Source of the DNA: Craspedostauros australis
Lineage: Eukaryota; Bacillariophyta; Bacillariophyceae; Mastogloiales; Achnanthaceae
Assembly (NCBI GenBank): GCA_026770025.1
Contig: JAMXDE010000003.1
Coordinates: forward strand, 2,294,001 to 2,358,000
Direction: 5' to 3'
DNA: 64,000 bases
The notes below the pieces were generated by a model that was not told the DNA's origin, ran no database searches, and saw only the letters and a program-made list of their open reading frames with translations. Position numbers and translations under genes: made by a program. Positions 1-12,100 of the stretch are shown piece after piece (the first letter of the stretch is position 1; every line of letters starts with the position of its first letter).

Positions 1-352
1 AATGATGCTGTTTTTGGTCTGTTTTTGTTCGGGACTTACGTACGAAGTGTACTACATTCTACAGAGCAGTTTCTGTGATCCAAAAATCGCCAAAAATCGC
101 CAATGGCATTGGCTACAGCTGGCACTTTGAGGCACTGGCTGTGCCATCTTCTCGACCACGACCTTTTGCTGTTGATGGTTGCCGCGCGTTGATGGAGTGC
201 AGATGCAATGTCGCATACCATGCGCATGGTACACACAGTGCTGTGTCAGCATCTCGACTCAGCTCGGCATTTCCGATAGTTGCTTCATCCTTGCAGCAAC
301 CGTGAGGCGCACCTGCCTGTGTTGCAGCGATGCTGTTGATGATTGCATTCTA
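1..352. other. Stretch with no supported gene
   Basis: Short open frames occur on both strands, but none has a recognisable domain, a clear start or a splice structure. I see no gene here. Confidence 0.5.
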
Positions 353-657
353 GATGGTTCGGGACGAATGAATGGGTACGCCATTCAGTCTGGAGCACCT
401 CATTGATCGCATTGAGGTGACGCGTTTGGTCGCTTCTGGCCGCACCGAAACAGCACAACGCAAGCTTCTACGTAGATACCAACGCGGCTTCTTTCCTGTC
501 AAGATGAAGGCCATGATGAGCTGGCTCCAATGCCAACGTGGGTTGGTTGATTCGCCCCAATGTGCCCAATAATGGGCGACGATACCAGCTCAAGGAGATC
601 GACAAGGAATGGCGCGACCGTCTTTGCGTGGGCGCTGTGATGAATGCCGCGCTTCGT
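353..657 (+). pseudogene. Coding-like fragment broken by frame shifts
   Basis: Three pieces in successive plus-strand frames look like one former protein tail. A frame ending near 406 gives way to a frame open from 372 to 572, containing HLIDRIEVTRLVASG and a basic stretch. This is followed, one base out of phase, by a frame containing WLIRPNVPNNGRRYQLKEID that ends with a stop at 655-657. The peptides look amphipathic and non-repetitive, unlike random frames nearby. I do not recognise the family. It could be the decayed 3' end of a gene, a mobile-element remnant, or chance. Confidence 0.2.
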
Positions 658-734
658 CGTGTCATCTGAAAATTCACACCACAGCTTCTGGCACCATGAG
701 CATCAATGCGTACTCGCACATGAACGAAACGGCT

Positions 735-770
735 CATCACATCACATCACATCACATCACATCACATCAC
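735..770. repeat. ATCAC microsatellite
   Basis: Seven consecutive copies of the pentamer ATCAC. No coding role is apparent. Confidence 0.95.
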
Positions 771-905
771 AACATCCCCTCCTTTCGTGTGCGAACGATA
801 CGGGGTGAGTTGCGCACCGAATATGAACGTGCACTCGTACATGACGCGAGCCTGCGTAGGATGACGGAGATCTGCTCCCAAAGGGATGATAGAAATGTGA
901 AGTCA

Positions 906-1562
906 TCATGTTTCCTTGGCGTCCACGGTGCCCTGGGAACTGCTGATGCCTCCGAGCTCCTGACCATGGTTGGGATTCCGCACGTCCATCTCGTGCTCTC
1001 TGCGCTTGTCATCAACTTTGACTCTGGATTGCCAGCCCTTTGGATCGGGATCCAGCGGCGTTGCCCAGCCGAATCGATGGCCTTTGTGATTGGGCCCTCC
1101 CGGTGTCCATTGAAACAAGTCGGATCCTTGTTGGTTGCGGCGGGAAGTCTGACCACGGCTTTGCTGTTGGTTCGTCGGCTGCTTGCCGTTTGCTGCAGTG
1201 CGTTCGTGATTCGTACCAGTGCCGCCATCAATGTGGTATGGTATTGCCGAAGAATCTGGGTATGCCTCATGATGATGATGCTGCAGCTGTTGATGAGATT
1301 GGTGATACTCCTGCTCGACAATAGCAACTCGGAGTATCCTCCTCTGCTGAATGAAGATGGTTGCGATGATCAGCAAGAACGCGCACGCGAATGCCCACTG
1401 ATCGCGAATGTTCCATCGCTGTCTACTCCCAACATTCTTGGTCTTCAATAGAGACGATCCCCGATCCTTTTGGCGTGTTGGTGGTGATGGCGACGGTGGC
1501 GGTGGCGGTGGCGGTTGCGGCGTTGACCTTGATTGGAATGCAAACAACGTTGAGGATCTCAT
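906..1562 (-). CDS. Hypothetical single-pass membrane protein (possibly a first exon)
   Basis: An open frame of 218 residues starts at an ATG and runs in minus orientation. It has a proline run at residues 17-28, a basic stretch, then one hydrophobic segment at about 56-72 (WAFACAFLLIIATIFIQ) followed by arginines. This is the arrangement of a type II signal anchor. The rest is hydrophilic, with a Gln/His-rich stretch and no domain I recognise. It may be only the first exon, because no downstream catalytic domain follows in frame. An overlapping plus-strand frame of 280 codons (609-1451) looks like its shadow. The transmembrane layout is visible; that this is a real gene is inference. Confidence 0.35.
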   Translation of the reverse strand: MRSSTLFAFQSRSTPQPPPPPPPSPSPPTRQKDRGSSLLKTKNVGSRQRWNIRDQWAFACAFLLIIATIFIQQRRILRVAIVEQEYHQSHQQLQHHHHEAYPDSSAIPYHIDGGTGTNHERTAANGKQPTNQQQSRGQTSRRNQQGSDLFQWTPGGPNHKGHRFGWATPLDPDPKGWQSRVKVDDKRREHEMDVRNPNHGQELGGISSSQGTVDAKET

Positions 1563-1996
1563 GTCTTCGGATCATTTGCTGCGGGGCTTGGTCGATTCAA
1601 TACTTCTGTACGTGCGAGTACGACAGGACATTCTTCGAGTGTATCTGCACACCATGCGAATGTGGCGACCACCCAACTTGTGCGCCGACGAGTTGACGGG
1701 GTCGTGTTGTGGTCATGCCCTTGTTGTTCCACACGAGCCACCATCAACATGACCTCCCCGAAAGGCAACTGTTCTGTCACATGTCGCAGCGTTGGTTATT
1801 GGTGTGTTGTTTGTGTCTTGGTTGGAATTCAAATAATAACTGCCAACGCTCGAACAATCGTTATTACTCAGTTTCCTGTACCAATGAACACAGTTCAAAC
1901 GGTGCGAAAAGGGGTCACGAATCAACCAAAAAGGGGTGAATCTGTGCTTTCTCTATGTTGATCGAATGGATCGAGTCTCATTTATCCATGTATGAT
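1563..1996. other. Stretch with no supported gene
   Basis: Only short overlapping frames of mixed composition. Nothing recognisable. Confidence 0.45.
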
Positions 1997-3314
1997 TCAT
2001 CCAACCGACCAAAACTTCTGCGATGTGTGTACCGTACGAACAGTGAGGCTAGACAGTCGACTCTGTCGACGAGTACTCGGGCACGCAGTGAACAACAACT
2101 CCACCTGTGCGAGAATGGCAAGCGTAAAGAGAGGGTCTATCGCAGCTGGGGTTTCATCTCGAGCGAGAGCACGCTGATGTACCATGCCATTCCATACTGA
2201 TACGACGGATATGCAATCCATCACGTCGTCCGGTTCCTGCCAAAGTGTATCCTCAAGAAGTCGTCTAATGCTGGTCACGTTTTGCGGATTGTGCATTGCA
2301 GAACTCTGCGATTGTATCTTATCGCTCTGCCAAAGTAGAGAGGTGTGAATCGTCGATTGTCCCAGTGAGAATTCGTCGGTGCCGTGGCATTCGTAGAACG
2401 TTGCCGATCGCACGAGTTCTCACTCGAGGCATTAAGCATGGTAACGAAAGCCTTGCCGCAACAGATGATGGCTCGTTCCACCCGCGGATCTACATGATGA
2501 AACGACTTCGGTCGGTTGTCGTACTGTGGCATTTTCATTGCCGCCGAGGGTCGTGCAAACTTGGCTCCGCTATGGACTGTGGAGGAGAGCCAAGTGAATC
2601 GTCTGCTCCACTCGTATGCAAACCAACCGGCTCATAGGAAAGCCTTGCATCCCTTCAGGTGCTCGCAGTCGTGCTCATGATCGTGCGTAATTTTCAGTTG
2701 TCGCCACAGGGTTGGATGTACGCCTCAAAGGTACACTCGATCCATGCTGAATGTATGGGCAAGTGTTTTCCTCGACCTCAGTTGATCATTGCCAGTCGAT
2801 GCAACGGCACAATCTCCTTTTCCAGCATGGTGGAATGAGCCTTGGTCTGATTAGATGCAGGTGCTCATCGATTGTATTCGCCATTGGACATTCAGCGAAG
2901 AGATGCTGTGTTCAAGACCATGTCTCGTTTTTGCTCACAGTGTGTACGAGCTGGAATATCGAAGCACGACCATGAGCAACCGAACTGCTCGGTTATGGTC
3001 TCTGATTGTGCCGACTTTCGGACTTGCTGACTTGCCATGGACTTTGTGGCATGGGCATACCGCCTCATACTGGGCGCGTTGATGTTGTCGGACAATAATT
3101 GAGTCACTCGTTTGTGTTCATCATAAGCGCTTAGCTGTTGATGATAGGCGGTCTCCTTTGCGCGTTTCGTGTTGCTGGAGAGACCCGACTTCGTTTGGGT
3201 GGTACTGAATGTTGGAAGGGTCAGTGAATGGATGAATGGCCGTCTATGAAAGGCCATGGATGGAAGGCGATTGATAGATGATTCGTACAGATCCAAGGAT
3301 GAGGATCGAGCCAC
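1997..3314 (-). pseudogene. Decayed coding-like region, family unknown
   Basis: Read on the minus strand, several protein-like segments follow each other in changing frames. Around 2892-3314 there is a segment containing KRVTQLLSDNINAPSM. At about 2640-2720 a His/Cys-rich piece (HDHEHDCEHLKGCKAF) is followed by an in-frame stop. From 2638 to about 2275 there is a segment with YDNRPKSFHHVDPRVERAI. From about 2290 to 1997 there is a segment with LLEDTLWQEPDDVMDCI. The composition is more protein-like than neighbouring noise, and stops and shifts separate the pieces. That suggests an old gene or mobile-element protein in decay, or an unrecognised multi-exon gene. I cannot name a family. Confidence 0.25.
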
Positions 3315-5583
3315 CGACGCATCTCCCCAGGTCGAATTTGGCCGGCATGGTAGAATGGAATCGCTGTAACTGAAGCTGCCTGTATTGTGTTAGCAATCAC
3401 CCACAAAATCATATTATACGCGTAGTGCGGACATGATCCCGTGCCGCCCTCTCCACAAGTGCTTCTACGTCGGCGTGCCCACAAGCCAAAGCCAACATCA
3501 CGAGACATCGGTACTAACCATACGCCGTCCCTCAGACGCAAAGCATAGCCTGCCTTCTTTGCGCAGCTGCGCGTTTGGCCACTGTGTCACAGGTTACTGG
3601 TCGTGAATGCTCCGTTACCACTCTCATTCACTCGCCCAGAGTGGTGCATCATCAACAGCACGCTGCTCTTAGAAAGGGATCGTTGACATACAACATCAGA
3701 CTGCTCGAACAGTAGAGATGTGTATTGCCAAAACTGAGCGCTCTTCGAGTCCTCCGGCTGCTATTTTGCCAGGGGTATTACTTATTATATAATACATCAC
3801 ATCGCCGACACATCTCGTGTCATTACTATCGCTGGTGCTGTTTGCTTTCTTCCATCATCATGGCCGTTGAAGTTGCAAGGATCTTGTCACGTTGCTCGGA
3901 GGGTTCGATGCCGTGGATCTAGAACGCTGTCTGCTCATCCCCAATGATGTCACTTTCCACCATCTGCTTTGCCTGCCATCATGTTCCCACCATCGACTCG
4001 CGTCATTGCTCTTCCTTCCTTCCTGTCTGGTTTTCTGTAAGATGGTGATGCTTGATTCCAAATGTGTAGTAAGAGTACATTTGCTTACGACTTCGGAGCC
4101 TGTGTGCAAGCAGGGTCCATTCCGTTCCCCCTTGTTCCTCCGACCACGACCGTCACGATCGTCACTATCCGGTTGCGGTATCCTTCCCGTCATCTTCTTC
4201 CCCTTCATTGTTCCACTCTCCTACGAACTCGCTGCGTCACTGGGATCTTTGATGCTTTTCAGATCCTCTCTCTCTCTCTCTCTCTCTCTCTGCTCGCCAA
4301 ATGGCTGTCTGTTCGAAGATCTGCCATCATTCACCCTGACAGAAGGGCGTTTGACACAATTTTCCAGCTCCTGCGTACGCACAGTGACGATTCCTGGGGT
4401 TCCCATTTTATGGCAAAACACGGGCGCGTGCCATCAACGATCGAATGGGCGGCGATGCGCGTGAAGGGTGATGGACCGTGAAGTGGGTCTTCCTGTTCGG
4501 TCTGGCTCCAAGTTTTAACGCGGTTCCTTTTGGGCGGAAACTGGTCACGCATTCTACAACCGTGCGCGTGAATTTACGCGCCATGGTTGGTCATCGGCAT
4601 TCCCCCTCTGGATGGGCGCGTGCGCAGTGGAGGATCACGTGGAGACAAGTGTGAGGATTCTGTGCTCCGATCCTCCTCTCAGACGGCGTCGGACGGGCTG
4701 TGCCATTTTCTCCAGTGTTAATCGTGCTGGTGGTGGTGCCAGGCCAAGGGCAAGCATCCGGAATGAGAGAGTTGTCCAACACACAACGAGGCAAGCACAA
4801 GGGATCAGAGTGCAACTTAGGCAACAAATTAGTATTCTATTATATTAGACAACATATTATACGAGCACTCACGAGCACAATGGCAGGATAGAGCAATGAA
4901 GATGCAACACGCACATGCCCACACAACTACTCTACTCGACCGTAATATATGATATTCTATAATACAATACAATACTACACAGGCAGATACGTCACCACAA
5001 CCATCTGCGACGATGCAACTGGCATAATGCATAGCGAGCCCATGCAACTACCCAATGCTGCAACAGGCACAGCTGGGAACAAAACGAGGTACTCGTCAGA
5101 GTATTAGCAGATTGAATGATTCTTCTGCGCTATGATGTCATACATGCTTCATCCATCACCCGCGAGGGTGGATGGCAGCGCTACATGCTTCGAAAGGCAG
5201 GTGGTGGTCATGGAAAGAAGAAGTCTCGAAGGCGCAAATTCCAACATCATTCTCGTCCGGACGTCTCCTGCTCGCTCGATCACATGGTGCAATACGAGGA
5301 TTCAGAATTGTACGGCCAACTGTGATGTGCTGTCCATGCACCCATCCCAGCTACGGCAGGATCGCGTATTCATGCAAGTACAGGACGGTCGGTCCATACG
5401 AGTGTCACGATGCAAATTGTACACTACGGGTTTACAACGCCGCGAGTCAAGGCCTCTTCTTGTTCAGACGCGTGGCCCATGACACCTGACGAGCAAGCGT
5501 CTGATGGTGCAGGAGCACATCTTCCTTCCGTCTTGGTATGGCGTGAACATGCTGCTGCTTGAGATGGCATTTGCGATGCGTAC
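3315..5583. other. Long stretch with no supported gene
   Basis: Frames up to about 190 codons exist on both strands but overlap each other, are low-complexity, and have no motif or splice context. I see nothing beyond the TC microsatellite near 4.27 kb. Confidence 0.45.
4266..4291. repeat. (CT)n microsatellite
   Basis: About 13 consecutive CT dinucleotides. Confidence 0.95.
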
Positions 5584-6617
5584 CTACTGATCCAGGAACT
5601 GGCCTGATTGGGTGAAGGGATCGCTGTCGTTCCAAGCGACGCCGACCGTATCTCGGAGAGCTGCGGGGTGACCCCTGCCGCCAAAGTAGGGGTTGCGATC
5701 GGACCCATCAACGTGGGCGATGCGATCGTCAGCACCGTCGATGCCATCGCCATCACCAAACAGGATATTGGGATCGACAGCGTCACCGTGTCCGATGGCC
5801 CACACTGTGTCGATGTCGGATTGGATGATATCCAACACATCATCGATGATGTTCTCGATCTGGAAGGCGCACCTACAATCGCGCCCTTGATGATCTTGAT
5901 TGCAGCGGGGGCTGCGGCCCCTGCTGTCGCCGTGACCCGGCAAGGGTCCACCGGGATGGAAGATGGAGGGTGGAGAAACGTCCATCGCCATGTTCACATC
6001 CGCGTGCATACCCGCAGTGGAGTCAATGGACGGCTCCGTGGAGAGGGAAAGGAGGGCATTTCCGTTGTACAATGCCCTCACAGGCTCTGAGAAAACGGAG
6101 GGAGTGACGGAGCCCGGGACAACGGCATGGCTAGGAGGAAGAGACACGAAATCTCCCTCACCAAGCTCAGTGTTCCTGCCATGGTCATCTCCACGACCGC
6201 GCGTCGGCTCTTCACGACCGTGGTTGGCCGTGGCTTGAAGTTGGCCGACGTGATTTCTGAGCAACGCGGCTGCTAAGGTGTGACCTGACTGCGCTTGTGG
6301 CATCGGGGGTGTCCTCCTCGACGGCGGGACAGGATTGCCGCTGCAACCTTGTGTCATTGCGGACAGCCTTTCGCTAATGTACGAATATGGGTTCGAATCT
6401 GAGCACATGAGACAAACGGAAAGCCAAGGGCAAACACAGATGAGTGTAATCCTCCAACATAACATAATATGATAGAAGTCAACCATTCGAATGAGCATGG
6501 GTTTCGTATGCACCGCCCCATACGAGCATGGCACCCTGCTTGCTTCGACGAAGAGCGTGAGACGGCCACGGCCAAAACGAAGCGAATCATACCGAGTCGA
6601 CAAACGCCTGCATGCAT
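5584..6617 (-). CDS. Hypothetical protein, tentative two-exon model
   Basis: The minus-strand frame 6398-5584 encodes a Pro/Ser-rich segment followed by an acidic Asp/Gly-rich segment (for example IENIIDDVLDIIQSDIDTVW). Its upstream edge is a good acceptor: a pyrimidine-rich tract ends in TGTGCTCAG just above 6398. A short first exon, 6617-6593, starts at an ATG and encodes MHAGVCRL. It ends at a GTATGA donor in phase 1, which matches the acceptor phase. The model gives 279 residues with a 194-nt intron. The stop lies next to another possible GTAGGT donor, so more exons may follow. No domain is recognised. The open frame and splice signals are visible; expression and the exact model are inference. 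Confidence 0.33.
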
Positions 6618-9160
6618 ACGAGAGGTCTACGGTCGCGCCGAGGTTTGGATCATCTTGAGCATTGCAGGCAGCGCGCTGGATCTGTGCGGAAGCGACTCCA
6701 GCGACATCCATCTTGATGCTCGTCGATTCGATTCATTGAACACCCTTCCCCGCGAGCATGCACTGAAACTCACCCACGATCTCTTCTGCTCTCGTCTTGT
6801 TGTTGGGTGCTATGGGTGGATGGTCCCAATTGTGCTGACAAGAAACAACGGCGGAGGAACACGGCGGCAATGCGGATGAAGGGGAACAGAGCAACTCACC
6901 ACAGGCACGAAGCGGGGTTGAGGATGGCAACAGAGGTTGCGGATGAGGTCGGGTTGAGTAGTGGCTTGAATATTTGAGCGGAGTGGTAGAAGGCGAGGAT
7001 GAACGTGGATCAGTAAGTGTGCTGTGTGCCATGTGCTGTGCTCTGCGGGTTTGTGTTTGCGCAAGTGTGATCGTGATCGTGAATGTGGTTGTGTTTGTGG
7101 AAACGAGAGTGAGACTGAGAGCGAGAGTGGTCATAGCCACTTGGCGGCTCTGCTCGAATGAATACCGCGGTGTGGAGCGTTGTCGTTGTGATAAATCTCA
7201 CCATCGACATTCCAATGTTTTGGGCAACGCAGATGTGCATCACAGCGCATGCAAACCAGCAAGGTGGACTTGTGAGGACAAGACGATGCGCCACGTCTTG
7301 ACTCGTTGGTTGTTGCGTTGGCGGACCTGTTGGCGGAAAAGATCTGCCGAACATCACGGTGTATCGGACATCTGCCCAAAGACGATTAACGCACAAATCC
7401 AAATAATGCGCAAGGCAAAGGAATCCATCTGCTTTTGCCCAATCAGATTGGACAACAGACGGCTTTGACAATGACGATGACGCGTCCACTTAGAGGAATG
7501 CTATGAGTGAACAGGTTGTGACCTGAGCTCGAATCCAGTTGTTCTATCACAAGAAAGGGCACCTTGTCACGCATTTGCGCCAACCGCCAACAAGACGATG
7601 CACTGTGCCATTGGAGTACTCTAGAGAGAGAGAGAGAGAGTAGACAGTAGAGTTGACAGCAGTGGAGGTGCATAAAAACGACATCGCTGAATGTTCACAG
7701 TGTGATGTGCGTCGTTGTCAAGCAGAGTAGCGTACCCGCAAGCTAATACTAATATGATGTTAGAGACGTCTACCTCGGTGGAATAGCATTCAATGGCTCT
7801 TGCATGCCATCATTTCGTTTCGTTTTTGCTTGTCGTGTGCCAATTCCTTGGGGGGCTTGGGTGTAGATAGTCGACAGGGTCGCATGCTGAGACGTGTGGC
7901 CAGGTCGTATTGCAGCCCCTGGTCGTGCGGTGTTGATTGTCGATTGGTCATCGTTGCGCAATTTGTTGTGGCCCCTCTCTGCGTTGCTGGTGTTGGGGCG
8001 GAAGCCTGTGACATCCCCAAACCATCTGCTCCCCACCTACTGCTGTTTTGGCGCACAGGAACCTCTCGCGACGTGATGTGGTGCGCGTCATCACGGTTCG
8101 AAGCTGCAATGGACACGTGGGTGTCTTGCTGCGGGTGTCGAAGCGCGTAGATGCAACTGCACCCCTGTGAGGCTGCGCTGCTATCTCGACACTCCGATAT
8201 TCCTCTACCAATAGTATGCAGGCAAGTAAACACGGAGGCACCATGAAGCGAGCCACACTGTAGAACATCTCATTTTACTCTTAAAGTGGAGGCCTCCACT
8301 CTGGTTGTCCTGTGAAGTACGACCATGCTACGCTATTATGTGCTGCGCCATGCTCCGCTCTTGCATTCTTGCTCCGCTGCAACCGCTTGCTTGTGCCCTG
8401 CTGTGCGACAACGACAACAGAAAACATGAATTCGGTGTCTTTCCATTAAATCAGTTGCTTCAACGCGAGACTCCTTTTTGTGAGCAGGGGGCTGGTTGCT
8501 GCCAGTGATCTGTCATGGCTCGCAAGACAGTCGGGGTGATTGCAAATGTGATTCCTCGCACTTGGAGCCGACCAGTGGAGGCAGGAACAGCTGGGCGCTT
8601 GTCCGTGGGCTGGCTTCTTTTGGAGTACGGTACTCGCAGCTCCTACCACACGTACATAGAGTAGAAGACTCGTACCAACTATCGCATGCTACTATTCGAC
8701 AGAACCTCGTGGTCTGTCGATGCTCGCACCTGTGACGCGGTTGTCCCATGGTGAGGGATCGAATGTTCTTCCTTTGTAATGATGACGTCAATAAGTCTGA
8801 GAGAAGAGCTCGTACACCAACAATACAATTGTGGACCACACACTCGGACACGCTAATCCACCATGCGCCATTGTCTTCCGAACGGTCAGACTAGATACGA
8901 GTATGAGCCAGGTTAACGAGCAGACATACAGAGCAAATCGATAACTCGTACGACTACGTATGATAGATCGTAATGGCAGTGCCATGCTCGACCGCGACAG
9001 AGCGCAAGTCATGCGCGTAGCTCATACAATAATAGTGGAGCACAATAATGAGTTTCGTGCAGATACGACTGCATTCGGCAAGGGCCACGAATAGAGCTAC
9101 TCTGCGTCAGCGCGCTTCGGCGCTCGTATCACATCCTAAGTTGGATGGGACTAATTTATT
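6618..9160. other. Long stretch with no supported gene
   Basis: Several 60-160-codon frames lie on both strands, but none shows a domain, a convincing start or consistent splice sites. The part next to 9160 is the 3' flank of the ATPase gene on the minus strand. Confidence 0.45.
7624..7640. repeat. (AG)n microsatellite
   Basis: A short run of AG dinucleotides. Confidence 0.85.
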
Positions 9161-12100
9161 CTACACTGTGAAGTGGTTGGGCGATGACACGGAGATGAGG
9201 TCGTACTTGATGGATGGGTTGGTGACGATGGTGAGCTCCTCGGGGGTTGTGGTGCAGGTGCTTTTTGCGTCCTCTGCTCCGAGCAATGACTTCTTCAGAT
9301 GCTCCCGATGGCGCTGCTTCAATGATTCCATCTTCGCCACGCCGCCCCACTCCTTGTACAGGGAATATGCCCGGCTCATGTAGTCCTCCACCATGCTGAA
9401 CATGCCATACCGCAACATGTACTCGCCGGCAAGCTCGCAGGCAAAGCCAGCCTCATGAATGTTCCCTGCGTTTTCCGCCCGTTGGATGGCGCTGTCGTAG
9501 TTAATCTTGTTCTGACGGAAGGCGTTGGGCGTGGTGGTCGATGCGAGCTCCGCTTTCATGAGAAGCGTGCGATGGAGGCTATTGTTGCCGCGAGACTTGT
9601 TCAGGTGCTTGCTGCGCTTGTACATCTGGCGCAGCAAACGCAAGTACTTGCGGTTGCCTGTCTGTCGGTACCTGGCCGCTGCCATGATACCTGTGAGGAA
9701 GAGACGGACAGTCATCATGAGGTACCCTGGTTCGCTGTCCGCGATCACGTTCAGTTTCGTTGCCATCCTTTCTGCCAGCTCGAACTGAAAGAAGTACACG
9801 GCGATGTGGAGTCGCATCCAATGCCAGTATACGGGATAGTGGGAGTCATCGGACTCCTTGCGTTGGTCATACTTCTCCAGCTCCTCCCAATCGAGCGGGA
9901 TCTTCCCCAGCATGATGCCGAGCATGCGCTGCTGCTCCGCCTTCGTTTCCACCAAGGAATGGACCTTGTAGAGGCTCATCTGGTCCAGCAGGTAGCTACC
10001 GGCGATGTGCAGCATATCCAAGTTGAATCCGTCCCAGTACGCATGGGCGTTGGCCATGTGCCAGTTGAGGAAGGCGACCTCGAAGTCACCCGCCTGCATA
10101 GAGACGGCGTGGGCCTTGCGGTAGTTCTTCACGATGTCGACGGAAGGCTCCGTCCAAGCGTCGATGTAGGTGCTGCATACGAAGTACACCCAGCCATCCG
10201 TGACCTTGCTGCCGACCTTGTCGAGGATCCGCTTGGCCAGCGTGCCGTACCGCAAGGCTGACTTTTGATCGCCTTTGATCGCGGCAAGGATCCCGTAACT
10301 TGCCATGGCTATGGCAGAGTTCTCGCACAGTCCCGATCGGGCCGTTAGTTGGATCATTCGGAGCATAGCCAGCAGCCATTGCTTGTAGTTCTGGAGGATG
10401 AATGAACGGATGATGACCTGCGCCATGAGCTTCATGGCCATCAGCTTGGATGGGTCCGTGTTGATCGGAAGGCCAACGATATCGCTATCGGAGTGGCGTT
10501 TGAAGTACGAGCGCAAGGACACGTACTTCTTGAGGATGTGGCCCCTGTAGAATCTCGACGGGTACTCACCGAGCAACTGGACGCCCGTGCAGCTCATCTC
10601 CAAGCCTTCGACGTGGCGGCTGTTGCGTCCAAGCGCGGTCGCCATGGACAGGCGCGTTCGCAACCGATCCAGCAGACCCTTCGCCTGCCGCAGGACAACT
10701 TCACCGATCGCGTATCCTTCATCGAAACGCCCCAACGTCAGCTCTACCTCCGAACGCGCTTGGTGGAGACGTAGGACGGTGTCGTAGTGCTCATCCCACG
10801 CTTTCTCGATGCCACCACCGGCAACCACGCAGGGGAGCTCTGACATTGCCTTCGCTGCCAGCTCAAGGTGCGTGGCGGCAAGGCCAAGCGCCGCCATCTG
10901 CAGAGCCTTCTCGCCGACCTTCAAATTCAGTACCATGAGGAAGTCCTTGCCTTCCATTCGCTCATTGCTGATGCTGCTGCTCGAGCTGACTTCGGTCTCC
11001 GTAGACGTCGTGTTGTCGCCGCCGTCGCAGTTGTTCGCATGGCCGTCGTCGGTGGTCAGGACTGCATTCAGATGATCCGCCGCAACGAATAAGAGCGCAT
11101 GGTCAACGAATGATGACTGAATTCGCGTGTCCCACTGCGACTCCAACTTGAGTGATGTCGAGGGGTGTGCTTGTGCTTGCGATTTGCTCGTAGCGTCTCT
11201 GTTATCGCTTTGAGTGTAGTACCGCAGCAGGCAACGCCCGATTCTATATCGCAAGTTGCGTTGCTGAGCTGTGTTCATGACGCAAAGAGTGTGAGATGCC
11301 TTCTGGATGCGATTGTGTGTGAATTGATATGTTGAGCCGCCCAGCACGTTGGTCAGTATACCGAAGAGCACCGCCTGCTCCAGAAATTCGGCAACTTCAT
11401 GGTGCTGAGGCAGCGCGAGCATGATGTCACCATCATCGACATCGCCGATGAGCTTATTGCAGGGCACGGACTGGTTATTCAAAGCCTGCTCATCGTACGC
11501 TTCAATGGCACGCGCTCCTTCTTCCTGCTGTCGTTGCTGATGCTCCCTGATTCGTTGTTGATGAATCTCCTCGTAGTTGATGACGGCACCCATGGTCTGA
11601 GCATCGAAGGCGCACTTGATGTACGAGGCCAGGACCAGCATGGTCCGGAGTTTGGGATGGAGCTGTTGCAAGTTGGTCACGATCAGGCCCATGAGCTGCT
11701 CGTAGATCGGCGGCACATCGCTGTCACCGTTGGTGCTCTTGTTGTGACGTTGCCGTGGCTGTCGGGGCTGCGACAAGTTGTCGAGGTTGAAGTCCCACGT
11801 CGATCTTGCGTGGCTGTAGTACACCACCTTGCTGCGCTTGTAGTCATCTAGGAGCTGCTGGATGTACAGGGCGTTGCCTTTGGTCGTGCGCAGGAGGTGC
11901 TGCACGAAGTCTTGGAAGTCATTGGATCGCGTGGCCTTCTTGCGATTGAGACGAAAGAGCAGGCAGATGTAGGAGGAGATGTCGTAAGCGTTCCACGGCT
12001 TCAGCTGCACCGCATTCCATTGCTTGTCGGCCTCCTCGAACCGCAGCAGCAGCTTGGCAACCACCGCCGGTGAGGTGGACGATGTCAGCTGGTGCTGGTG

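Noticed and set aside
609..1451. 280-codon plus-strand frame
   Set aside because: It overlaps the minus-strand frame with the signal-anchor layout, includes the ATCAC microsatellite, and shows no domain.
6380..6402. tRNA B-box-like GGGTTCGAATCT
   Set aside because: No matching A-box or cloverleaf could be drawn around it; it lies at the proposed splice acceptor.
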